A stretch of 64,000 bases of DNA from DATMER01 sp035556715 (GTDB lineage: Bacteria; Acidobacteriota; Thermoanaerobaculia; Multivoradales; UBA5704), in contig DATMER010000117.1 of the NCBI GenBank assembly GCA_035556715.1, positions 1-64,000 on the forward strand. The letters are read 5' to 3'. A program made the translations under genes and the position numbers. This document shows, piece by piece, positions 40,328-48,740 of this stretch; the first letter of the stretch is position 1; every line of letters begins with the position of its first letter. The notes under the pieces were generated by a model. That model worked only from the letters and a program-made list of their open reading frames with translations. It was not told the DNA's origin and did no database searches.

Positions 40328-41095
40328 ATGTTCCAGCGTCTAGCCCGCGTCCTGAAGTCCTGGATCGGCTTCTTCATCTCCTTCGCCGAGGATCCGGAGG
40401 TCATGCTCCAGGAGTCGATCGAGGAGATGCGCAACACCCTGCCCAAGCTGAACCAGATCCTCGTCACCACCCGCGCCACCGTCATCCGGCTGGAGCAAGA
40501 GCGCGGCGAGCTGGAGCAGAAGGAGAGGCAGCTCGTCGGTTCCATCCAGGCCGCCCTCAAGGAGGGGAGCCCGGAGACCCGCCGCATCGCCGAGGATGAC
40601 GCCGCCACGCTGCAGCAGGTGCGGCAGGAGCTGACTGCCACCCGCGAGCAGATCATGGCGGCCTCGAACGCCTTCCAGAACGCCCAGATCACGGTCGAGG
40701 ACATCAAGGGCAAGCTGCGCACCAAGATCGAGACCAGCCGCAAGGCCATCCAGGAGTCGAAGAAGGCCGCGGTGCTCAAGAACGCCGCCAGCGCCCTGGC
40801 CGAGCTCGACACCTACGGCACGGCTTCGACCGCGGACAAGTACCTCGACGAGATCAAGCAGCGAGTGGCCGAGTCGAAGGCCGCGGTCGAGGTGGCCACC
40901 GGCGGCCTGGACGTCGACCGCATCAAGACCGAGCGCAAGGCGCGGCAGCTCCAGGCCCAGAGCATCCTCTCGGAGTTCGAGGTGGAGATGGGCCTCAAGA
41001 AACCCGATGCCGTGCGCGAGGCCGCGCCGTTCCCGACCGAGTCGACGGCGCAGTCGACTCCGCAGGCCACTCCCCAGAAGACCGGAGGGGCGTAA
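40328..41095 (+). CDS. pspA: PspA/IM30 (Vipp1) family membrane-remodelling protein
   Basis: A 255-residue PspA-family protein. The N-terminal amphipathic helix MFQRLARVLKSWIGFFISFAEDPEVMLQESIEEM is the family signature, followed by long coiled-coil helices (residues about 30-220) and a disordered Ser/Thr/Pro tail. PspA and Vipp1 are structural homologues of eukaryotic ESCRT-III and polymerise on stressed inner membrane. No PspF, PspB or PspC is nearby; instead a coiled-coil gene precedes it and an AAA+ ATPase gene follows 10 bp later. Confidence 0.9.
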   Translation: MFQRLARVLKSWIGFFISFAEDPEVMLQESIEEMRNTLPKLNQILVTTRATVIRLEQERGELEQKERQLVGSIQAALKEGSPETRRIAEDDAATLQQVRQELTATREQIMAASNAFQNAQITVEDIKGKLRTKIETSRKAIQESKKAAVLKNAASALAELDTYGTASTADKYLDEIKQRVAESKAAVEVATGGLDVDRIKTERKARQLQAQSILSEFEVEMGLKKPDAVREAAPFPTESTAQSTPQATPQKTGGA

Positions 41096-41105
41096 GCCAC
41101 CCAGG

Positions 41106-42863
41106 ATGGCGACCGTCGCATCCACTCCCGCCGCGTTCCTCGAATCGCTGCCCTCCTGGGCGGCGGACCTGGTCCGCGCCGTGCGGGCCAAGCAGGCGAA
41201 CACGTTCGCCATCCACGGCGTGCCTTCCGACCTGGTGCCGCTGCGCAGCTCCTCCGGCTTCCGCTTCCTGTCGCTGGAGGAGTTCCTTGTCTCGCAGCTC
41301 TTCGGGGGCTGGACGTCGATCCTCACGTACAACCGCGCCGAGGGGCTGGGCTTTGCCACGCCCGCGGCGCGCTCGCACTTCGAGGAGCGGCTGCGGAGCT
41401 ACGACGCGGTCCACGGCACGACCTGGGCCGACCGCCTGCCCCGCGACGCGGCGAACTGCTTCGCCCTGCTCGACTCGTACTTCCGGCACTGCACGGCGCT
41501 GACTCCCGCCCGGCCGGTGGTGCTGATGCTCCCCTTTGCCGAAACGGTCGTTCCAGCCGCCGACGTGTCCAACCGCGGCCCCGAGGACCGCGCCGTCCTC
41601 GTCTACCTGCGGAAGTGGTCGCAGGACCCCGTGCTCCTGGCCAAGAACATCGTCATTGTCCTGGTGACCGAGACGCTGGCCGACCTCGATCCCAAGCTGC
41701 TGCGCTCCCACGCCACGCGGGAAGTCGAGATTGTGCGCCCGACCCAGGGGGAGCGGCTGGAGTACCTGGAGGCGGTCAGGGCGCCCGAGTGGTACCGGAA
41801 GATGTCCGAGCTGCCTCCCGACCGGCTGGCCGAGCTCACCGCGGGCATGACCCGGGTGCAGCTTGGGCAGATGCTCGACGGCGCCGACGCCAACAACGAG
41901 GTCCTGACGCGGGAGCGGGTGCGGGGGATCAAGAAAGAAGTCATCGAGACCGAGGGGCTCGGCCTGCTCGAGTACCTGGAGCCCAAGTACGACCTCTCCA
42001 TGGTGGCGGGCATGCCCGCGGTCAAGGACCGCCTGCGCCGTGCCGCCCGTGCCATCGCCCGGGGCAATCCGGCGGCCGTGCCCATGGGCTACCTGGTCTG
42101 CGGGCCGGTGGGGAGCGCCAAGTCGTTCCTGGTGGAGTGCTTCTCGAACGAGATCGGCTTCCCCTGCGTGAAGCTCAAGAACTTCCGCTCCATGTGGGTG
42201 GGCGAGACCGAGGCGAACCTGGAGCGGATTCTCAAAATCCTCGCCGCGCTGACCCCGGTCGGGGTGGTGATCGACGAGGCGGACGCGGCGCTCGGCAACC
42301 GCGAGCAGTCGGGCGATTCGGGCACCCAGAACCGGGTCTTCGCCCAGATCGCGACCTTCATGGGGGACACCCGCTACCGCGGCAGGATCCTCTGGTTCCT
42401 GATCACGTCCCGTCCCGACCTGCTGCCCATCGACCTGAAGCGCCAGGGCCGGGCCGAGGAGCACATCCCCCTCTTCTATCCGGAGACGGTGGAGGAGTAC
42501 GACGAGATCTACCGGGTGATGCTCAAGAAGCTGGGGATCAAGACCCAGGTCACGAAGCTCTCGGAGGTCGCCGCGGAGGAGTACCTTCTCGGCCTCTCGG
42601 GGTCGGACCTCGAATCGGTGCTCGTCCGGGCCGTTCTGGAAGCGGAGGCCGCGGAGGCGCCCGAGGTCACGGCCGAGCACCTCAAGAAGGCCTTCGAAGA
42701 CTTCCTGCCGCCCTCCAACTCCCGCGAGCGGGAGATGCAGATCCTCTGCGCCGTGATGGAGTCCACCAGCCGCGAGTTGCTCCCCGAGCGCTACCGGAAC
42801 ATGGACCGCGGCGACATCCAGGCGATGATCTCGGAAATCAAGCGCGAGCTGCGGCTGTCGTAA
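41106..42863 (+). CDS. AAA+ ATPase partner of PspA
   Basis: A 585-residue protein starting at ATG 41106; the upstream part of the open frame is non-coding. The first 300 residues form an uncharacterised domain (FAIHGVPSDLVPLRSSSGFRFLSLEEFL). The AAA+ module follows: Walker A CGPVGSAKSF, Walker B VGVVIDEADAAL, sensor 1 ILWFLITSRPDLLPIDLKR and a terminal helical part. The central loop FRSMWVGETEANLERI is that of classic AAA unfoldases. Vps4, an AAA ATPase, takes ESCRT-III polymers apart in eukaryotes, and this gene's operon position with PspA suggests a parallel role (inference). Confidence 0.85.
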   Translation: MATVASTPAAFLESLPSWAADLVRAVRAKQANTFAIHGVPSDLVPLRSSSGFRFLSLEEFLVSQLFGGWTSILTYNRAEGLGFATPAARSHFEERLRSYDAVHGTTWADRLPRDAANCFALLDSYFRHCTALTPARPVVLMLPFAETVVPAADVSNRGPEDRAVLVYLRKWSQDPVLLAKNIVIVLVTETLADLDPKLLRSHATREVEIVRPTQGERLEYLEAVRAPEWYRKMSELPPDRLAELTAGMTRVQLGQMLDGADANNEVLTRERVRGIKKEVIETEGLGLLEYLEPKYDLSMVAGMPAVKDRLRRAARAIARGNPAAVPMGYLVCGPVGSAKSFLVECFSNEIGFPCVKLKNFRSMWVGETEANLERILKILAALTPVGVVIDEADAALGNREQSGDSGTQNRVFAQIATFMGDTRYRGRILWFLITSRPDLLPIDLKRQGRAEEHIPLFYPETVEEYDEIYRVMLKKLGIKTQVTKLSEVAAEEYLLGLSGSDLESVLVRAVLEAEAAEAPEVTAEHLKKAFEDFLPPSNSREREMQILCAVMESTSRELLPERYRNMDRGDIQAMISEIKRELRLS

Positions 42864-42885
42864 GCCGCAGCTCGGCTCTCCTCAC

Positions 42886-44502
42886 TCACGGGCAGGTGGC
42901 GAAGGCGTTCGTGTCCTGAACGGGCGCGAAGGGCTTGCCCTGTGGGTTGAAGTACTGGCGAGTGCTGCCGGTCTTGGTGTCCGTCACGGTGACTAGCACC
43001 TCGACGTTGGTCAGGCCGCTGGCGAAGACCCAGAAGCGGTCGAAATCGTCGCAGGCGTTCAGCACCTTGAGGGTCAGCTCGGTGTTGTCCTCGTCGAAGA
43101 ACCAAAAGGTTCCCGAATCATCTCCGAGCTTCACCGCGTGGGCTGGACCGTGGGCGCTCGCCGTCGTCCAGTCCGCCTGCACCTTGAAGCGCCCGCCGGC
43201 GAGGCAGAGGGTCGTGGAGCCTGGCAAACAGGTGCTGGACGGCTGGGTCGGGGTGAGGAAGTTGAAGAACACGTGCTCGGCGAGGGCCTGGCCGCTCGAC
43301 AGCCCCGCCTCGTTGTCGAACTGCCAGTGGATGCCGCCGTAGATCCGGCTCTGCCCCGCCTCTTCCGCGGCGTCGGAGAGGCTGGTGAAGGATCGGGTCA
43401 CCCCGGGAAGAGCGTCCGACGTTGTGCTGAAGGAGATCGCGTCGGTGCCGATGAAGAGCGCGATGATCCGCGCGCTCGCGCTGCTGAAGGTGCTGTGGCC
43501 CGAGGTGTAGGACGGGAACGGCGGCGTCGCGATGAACGAGGTCCAGGCCGGGTCGGCCGTGGTGGCGGGGTTGCCGTCGGTGTCCGCGTGCTGGATCCCG
43601 GTCACCGGGCGCCAACTGCTGTAGTAGTACTTATGGTCCCAGGAGACGATCGCCGCGTCGGCGTTGGCCATTGCAAGGAGGGCGAAGAGCCGGGCGTTCA
43701 TGAATATGTTGAGCCCCTCCGCCCTGGAGAGATCCTGGGCGATGACGTGCCAGTGGCCGGGCGGCGTGGCGGTGCCGGGGCCGTCCGCCCAGAACAGGGC
43801 GATCTGGGACTGCTCGGCCGTACGGTGCGGGCTGTCGGCCTCGCCCAGGCGCTGGACCTCGAGGAAGGCGGCCGTGTACTCGGGGCTGGTCGAGGCCGGC
43901 GGAGGACCCTGCCGGAACTGGGACGCGTGGGTCATGGTCCAGGGCGTGACGGAGGGCCAGTTGGGCAGCAGCGGCGCGGCGAACCCGGGCGGCGTGGGCG
44001 CCCACCAGTTGGCCCCGGTCGGCGGCTCGTAGCTCACGGTCGTGCCCGAGCCGTCGTCGCCGCGCAGGGCCATGATCTGCTGAGCGACCGACTTCCCCCA
44101 ATCGACGCCGTTGGTCTCCGGGGTGCCGTTCGGGATCTCCGCCAGCGATGCCGCGAGGGCGGCGTCGAAGGCCGCCTCCTGCGCCGGGAACAGCTCGACC
44201 AGAACGTCATGAGCCGCCGAAGCCGCCGCGGCCTCCGCCGAAACGGGGGAGACGAACTCGACCGGCTGGACGAGATAGGGCGTAAACGGCCCGCCGCTCA
44301 CGCTGTTGATCGCGTCGAAGATCGCGACATGGACGCAGGCGAGCGCGCGGCCGGCCTTCGGCGGCGCCGTCCTGTCCATCTGGATCGCGTCCAGAGCGAC
44401 CTCGTTCCAGTCGAGCACCACGTCCGCCCTGCCGGCGGTTGAAAATCCGAGCAGCAGCAACAGGCTGATGCCCGGTACACTTACACCCCTGGTCCTGACC
44501 AT
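42886..44502 (-). CDS. Secreted vanadium-dependent haloperoxidase-like protein (PAP2 superfamily)
   Basis: A 538-residue secreted protein. The start is ATG 44502 (MVRTRGVSVPGISLLLLLGF) after GGAGGG. The signal peptide ends near AGRADV. Vanadate/phosphate site motifs appear in order: KYYYSSWRPVTGI, PPFPSYTSGHSTFSSASA and SRIYGGIHWQFDNEAG, matching KxxxxxxRP, PSxxSGH and SRxxxGxHxxxD. These enzymes oxidise halides with peroxide or act as acid phosphatases. The last 105 residues (CLAGGRFKV to NAFATCP) are the module shared with the LamG protein at 12245. It converges on the AAA+ gene. Confidence 0.88.
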   Translation of the reverse strand: MVRTRGVSVPGISLLLLLGFSTAGRADVVLDWNEVALDAIQMDRTAPPKAGRALACVHVAIFDAINSVSGGPFTPYLVQPVEFVSPVSAEAAAASAAHDVLVELFPAQEAAFDAALAASLAEIPNGTPETNGVDWGKSVAQQIMALRGDDGSGTTVSYEPPTGANWWAPTPPGFAAPLLPNWPSVTPWTMTHASQFRQGPPPASTSPEYTAAFLEVQRLGEADSPHRTAEQSQIALFWADGPGTATPPGHWHVIAQDLSRAEGLNIFMNARLFALLAMANADAAIVSWDHKYYYSSWRPVTGIQHADTDGNPATTADPAWTSFIATPPFPSYTSGHSTFSSASARIIALFIGTDAISFSTTSDALPGVTRSFTSLSDAAEEAGQSRIYGGIHWQFDNEAGLSSGQALAEHVFFNFLTPTQPSSTCLPGSTTLCLAGGRFKVQADWTTASAHGPAHAVKLGDDSGTFWFFDEDNTELTLKVLNACDDFDRFWVFASGLTNVEVLVTVTDTKTGSTRQYFNPQGKPFAPVQDTNAFATCP

Positions 44503-44568
44503 AGAGAGCCCTCCGCAAGAATGAGTCGAGGCTAGCCCTTTTCGGCCCCGGCCGTCAAACATGCTGCG

Positions 44569-46230
44569 TCATGCGCGCTCGCCCGGCCGCTGCTCGCCCC
44601 AATGCTCGGGCCACTCGATCTCGTGGGGCAGGGTGCCGAGCGTCTGCATGATATGGATCAGCTTCTGGTGCAGGCGCTCGCGCTCGGCCGCGACCTCCGG
44701 TGACACCTTCGTGTCCGGATGCCCGAGGTTGCGCACCTCGCGCTCGTCCCGGGGGACGGCCAGGTCGTACATCTCGTACTCGAACGGGCGGTCGGTAAAG
44801 ATGTCGAAGTAGACCGCGTACTTCCACCTCTTCTCGACGATCGCCCGGATGTGGGCCGCCGCGGAGACGAAGAAGTACATGTCCTCATAGGTGAAGTGGA
44901 TGTGGTTCTGCACCTCGGCCCTGGGATCGGACAGGATCGGCGAGAGGTCCTTCCCCTTGAACACCCAGCGGTCGAGATCGGGGACTCCGGCAAGGTTGGC
45001 CAGCGTGGGCAGCAGATCGATCAGGCTGACCAGCGAGTCCGTCTGCGCGCCCCGGCAATGCTTGAAGAGGTTCGGGTTCGAAATCACGAAGGGGACGTTC
45101 AGCGTCTCCTCGTACATGTTGAACATCTTCTGCCGCTGGAGGCCGTGGGACATGGCCATGTCGCCGTGGTCGCTGATGCGGACGACGACCGTGTCGTCGA
45201 AGTGCGGTGATCTCTTGAGCGCCTCGAGCACCTCCATGATCTGGTGATCGATGTGCTTGCAGAGGTACGCGTAGAAGCGGCAGTAGCCGAGCTGCAGGTC
45301 GGTGTCGTCGGCGGTGATCTGGCCGCCGCCCTGGTTGCTCACCGCCCGGAACTGGGCCTGGCTTCGCGGCTTGGTGGAGAGATCCTCGTTCCAGGTCGGC
45401 GGCCGGTCGATCGGCAGATGCTGGAAGTCCTCGTCCTTGTAGCCCGCGGCCTGGTAGAGCGGCGTGGTGTTGTTGCCGCCGGTGCCGGGATAGGCCAGCA
45501 CGTCGTGCGGGTTGACCAGGGAGACGATCAGGCAGAACGGCTTGTCGGAGTCGTAGGTGTGGAGGAAGTGGACCACGCTCTCCGGCTCGAGGACCTCGTA
45601 GGGCACGTCGCCGTACTTGGCGGCCTGGCCGCGGCCGTCGATGAAACGCTGATCGTTTTTCGTGCTGCCGGCGCCCATGTTTTCGATCTTCAGGTTGTCT
45701 CCGGCGTCGGGCATCGTCCAGCCGTCGAAGCCGTAGCGCTCGGCGATCTGCTTTACATCCGCCCTGGTCCAGTATTTCTGATCAATCCCTTTTTCCGGGT
45801 CGCGCACCCAGTTGGCCGGCTTGGTGAGGTGCCACTTGCCCTTGTAGATGACGTTGTACCCGGCGGTCTTGAGGATCTTGGCCAGGTTCTGGATGTTGCT
45901 GGGCATGCCGCGCTGGCGGCGCTCCTTGATGTTCAGGGAGACGGCCTGCGCCGTGCCCTGGCCGGGCGTCACGTCCTCCGCGAACCTGCTGATGTTGTCG
46001 AACTCCAGGACCTCGGTGACCCCGTGCTGCGCGGGGTAGAGGCCGGTGAGCATCGTGACGCGGGCGGGCGAGCAGGTGCAGGAGTTTGTATAGGCGCGGT
46101 CGAAGCTGATCCCGTTCTCCCTGAGCCAGCTCATCGCCGGGAGGTTCTTCTCCTCCCAGGCCTCCGGCCAGTAGGGATGTCCGCTCTGCTGGTCGGTGAT
46201 CACGATCATGAAGTTCGGCTTGCGCGGCAT
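44569..46230 (-). CDS. Sulfatase-family hydrolase
   Basis: A 553-residue arylsulfatase-fold enzyme, start ATG 46230 with GAGGAGGAG upstream and no obvious signal peptide. NFMIVITDQQSGHP has the N-terminal metal Asp. CTCSPARVTMLTGLYP contains the CxPxR site whose Cys is converted to formylglycine. KGKWHLTKP, HDVLAYPG and VVRISDHGDMAMSHG supply the other ligands. Family members desulfate sugars or steroids, or act as phosphonate or choline-ester hydrolases. The activating enzyme is not in the window. It lies 66 bp upstream of the haloperoxidase gene on the same strand. Confidence 0.88.
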   Translation of the reverse strand: MPRKPNFMIVITDQQSGHPYWPEAWEEKNLPAMSWLRENGISFDRAYTNSCTCSPARVTMLTGLYPAQHGVTEVLEFDNISRFAEDVTPGQGTAQAVSLNIKERRQRGMPSNIQNLAKILKTAGYNVIYKGKWHLTKPANWVRDPEKGIDQKYWTRADVKQIAERYGFDGWTMPDAGDNLKIENMGAGSTKNDQRFIDGRGQAAKYGDVPYEVLEPESVVHFLHTYDSDKPFCLIVSLVNPHDVLAYPGTGGNNTTPLYQAAGYKDEDFQHLPIDRPPTWNEDLSTKPRSQAQFRAVSNQGGGQITADDTDLQLGYCRFYAYLCKHIDHQIMEVLEALKRSPHFDDTVVVRISDHGDMAMSHGLQRQKMFNMYEETLNVPFVISNPNLFKHCRGAQTDSLVSLIDLLPTLANLAGVPDLDRWVFKGKDLSPILSDPRAEVQNHIHFTYEDMYFFVSAAAHIRAIVEKRWKYAVYFDIFTDRPFEYEMYDLAVPRDEREVRNLGHPDTKVSPEVAAERERLHQKLIHIMQTLGTLPHEIEWPEHWGEQRPGERA

Positions 46231-46329
46231 GAAGCTCCTCCTCTTGAGAACCGGCCGGTGCGGCCGGGCTCGATCACGGTCCGGCAGTGGGACGAAGGAG
46301 GGAAGGATCGCACCGATCGCGGGCGGGGA

Positions 46330-48636
46330 TCAACCCCGCGCCCGCTTCACCACCACGACCGTGGTGTCGTCCGGAGGCTCCTCGGAGCGCAGGTGCTTCT
46401 GCCAGTCGTGGAGGAGGGCCTCGACGATCTCGTCGGCGGAGCGGTCCTCCAGGGTGCGCAGGACTTCCTGCGGGCGCTCGAAGCCGTAGGGGCTCGAGCT
46501 CCAGTCGACTGCCTCGAACAGGCCGTCGGAGCAGAAGACCAGGGCGCCGCCGGGGGGGATCTGGATGGTGACGTCCTCGTAGACCCGCGCCGGACCCTGG
46601 CCCAGGGGGAGGCCGGAGATCTCGATCTCGGAGACCTCGCCGTTGGACAGGGCGAGCGGGTAGGGGTGGCCGGCGTTGCTCAGCAGGGCCTTGCCGGTCT
46701 TCGTATCGAGCAGGAGGAGGACCAGGCTGGCGAAGTTGCGGAGCGAGGCCCGCCGCAGCACCCGGTCCACCTGCCGCAGCACCTCGGCGGGCGTGCTCTC
46801 GGACGAGATCAGGCTGGCCAGGGCCGCCGTGGTCATGGCGTGCACAATCGCGCAGGAGTAACCATGCCCGGCCACGTCCCCCGCCGCGATCCAGAGCCGG
46901 CCCGCGTCGTCCTCGATGAAGTCGTAGAGGTCGCCCCCCGCCTCGGTGGCCAGCAGCGAGCGCGCCGCGATTTCCCATCCCTCGACCTCGGGCAACCGGG
47001 TTGGCAGGAGGCCCAGCTGCATGCGCGCCAGGAGGTCCATCTCGTACTTGATCCGGCGCTCCTCTTCCAGGCGGCGGATGAACGGCGGCGGTTTGAGCCG
47101 CTCCATCTCCACCTGCTCGGGACGGCGCAGTCCGACGAAACCGAGCGCGAGCAGGGCCGCGGAGGTGCCTGCCGTAACCCCCAGGGTCACCGGCAGCCAA
47201 CCCGGGTTCCATGCCGAAAAGGCCGCGGCCGGCAGCAGGAAGGAGGTCACTGACGCGGTGAGGAGGGTGGTGAGGCCGAACCAGCGGCCGAACACCACCA
47301 ACAGGCCGATCACGATCAGGTTGCCTGCCAGCTCCAGGGGGAGCGGATGGATCCGGAGCGGTCCGAGCAGGAGGGCGCCGACCAGGACGGCGGCGGCCAG
47401 AGCCCATCGCTTCGGCACGATCCTCCGCACCACGGCGATCACCACGATGATCGCCCCGGCCAGAGAAATGCCGAGACCGAAAGGGCTCGAGATGACGTCG
47501 AAGACCGGCAGGCGGATGCTGAACGCCTCGGGCCACATGCCCGGCATCGCGGTGGCCGCCGCCTGGATCGCCAGCTCGAAGCCGGCGAGGGCCGCGCCCA
47601 GCGAGAGGCCGTAGAGCAGCGAGCGGCCGCCCCGGGGGCCGAGCCGCCCGGCGCGCAGCGAGTCCAGGCTCGTGGTGAAGCTCGGGTCGGCTGCGCGCAG
47701 GAACGACTCGCCCGCGGACCAGATCACGAACACCCAGAAGGCCTGGACGCACGCCACGAAAAACGAGAAAGCGACCACGCCCACGGTGGGGTCTCCCCAC
47801 AGCCCGGGGAGAAAGGAAGCCAGGAAGGTGGCCGCCGCCAGGATTGCGCCGTTGACCAGGTCGATGCGGCCCTTTGACACAAGGACCACGAAGAGCCCCA
47901 GGACCGCCAGCACCCGGAGGAACGGCGGCGCATAGTGCCAGAGGAACTGCGTGAACCCGAGCTCCTGGAGTCTGGCGCGGCCCTCCTCGAGGCTCCCCAG
48001 GTGGCGGCTGAGCTCGACTCTGCCGCCCCGGATCATGACCTGCGCGTGCTCGGGGGGATTGCTGCCCCGGATTTCGACGAGGTAACCCGGAACGTTGGCG
48101 ATGAACGCGCTCTGGAGCTCGCCCGCCGACTCGCCGGGTGAGAGGAGCAGGCCGAGCAGGAGCTTGGCGCGTCCGGTCGAATCGGGAGTCGGCTCCGGGA
48201 GGAGGAGCTTCTCCAAGCCGCGCGGCATCCAACGGACTGACCGCGGGTAGCCGGACGGCGACAAGTCGATGATCAGCTCCTGCAGCTTGCGGTCGTCCCC
48301 CAGGGTCCCCTCCTGGGCCAGCGTGATGCGGACCCCGCGGCCCACCCTGCGGAGGGAGAGCTCCGGCGAGACGCTGTCCAACTTCCGGTCGTTCTCGGAC
48401 AGGAGGTTGCCGGATTCGGTTTTGAGCTGGACCTGCGGCGCGCCGGGCTCGAGAGTGATGCCGGCCCGGCGGGCGAGCTCCCGGTAGCGGGTCACGAACC
48501 GGGCTTCGTCCGGGACGGGAGCCCCCTGCCATTCGGGCATCCAAAGCCACGCCAGGGCCAAGCCGGCGGCGAGCACCAGCGCGCCCAGGAGAAGGACGAC
48601 CGGAAGGCGGAGGGGAAGGGGGCGGGAGGTCATCAT
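46330..48636 (-). CDS. Membrane SpoIIE/PP2C phosphatase with large sensor domain
   Basis: A 768-residue integral membrane protein. A first membrane segment (residues about 12-32) is followed by an extracytoplasmic domain of about 210 residues, then about 9 membrane segments (250-490), a short coiled linker (RRLEEERRIKYEMDLLARMQLGLLP) and the SpoIIE phosphatase domain with GGDLYDFIEDDAG, AAGDVAGHGYSCAIV and LVFCSDGLFEAV. It dephosphorylates Ser/Thr, usually on STAS-type antagonists, in response to an envelope signal. No kinase or STAS gene is adjacent, so it may feed the switch at 3932-4725. It diverges from the phosphodiesterase gene. Confidence 0.88.
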   Translation of the reverse strand: MMTSRPLPLRLPVVLLLGALVLAAGLALAWLWMPEWQGAPVPDEARFVTRYRELARRAGITLEPGAPQVQLKTESGNLLSENDRKLDSVSPELSLRRVGRGVRITLAQEGTLGDDRKLQELIIDLSPSGYPRSVRWMPRGLEKLLLPEPTPDSTGRAKLLLGLLLSPGESAGELQSAFIANVPGYLVEIRGSNPPEHAQVMIRGGRVELSRHLGSLEEGRARLQELGFTQFLWHYAPPFLRVLAVLGLFVVLVSKGRIDLVNGAILAAATFLASFLPGLWGDPTVGVVAFSFFVACVQAFWVFVIWSAGESFLRAADPSFTTSLDSLRAGRLGPRGGRSLLYGLSLGAALAGFELAIQAAATAMPGMWPEAFSIRLPVFDVISSPFGLGISLAGAIIVVIAVVRRIVPKRWALAAAVLVGALLLGPLRIHPLPLELAGNLIVIGLLVVFGRWFGLTTLLTASVTSFLLPAAAFSAWNPGWLPVTLGVTAGTSAALLALGFVGLRRPEQVEMERLKPPPFIRRLEEERRIKYEMDLLARMQLGLLPTRLPEVEGWEIAARSLLATEAGGDLYDFIEDDAGRLWIAAGDVAGHGYSCAIVHAMTTAALASLISSESTPAEVLRQVDRVLRRASLRNFASLVLLLLDTKTGKALLSNAGHPYPLALSNGEVSEIEISGLPLGQGPARVYEDVTIQIPPGGALVFCSDGLFEAVDWSSSPYGFERPQEVLRTLEDRSADEIVEALLHDWQKHLRSEEPPDDTTVVVVKRARG

Positions 48637-48692
48637 TTGGCCGGCAAGCCTTGATACGGTAATCCAGGTCGGGGGTTTTGGGACCGGTTTGC

Positions 48693-48698
48693 TAGAAT
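48693..48698 (+). promoter_or_regulatory. Extended -10 TGCTAGAAT before the phosphodiesterase gene
   Basis: TAGAAT with upstream TGC, identical to the element before the MFS gene at 21761. It predicts a leader of about 37 nt to ATG 48741. No clear -35 is seen. Confidence 0.4.
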
Positions 48699-48740
48699 GC
48701 GCCCTTCGAAGACCTCCGACCCTGGGAATCCCGGAACACG

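Noticed and set aside
48680..48697. Possible sigma-54 site before the phosphodiesterase gene
   Set aside because: GG and GC are 9 bp apart rather than 10 and the bases fit poorly; an extended -10 explains the site better.
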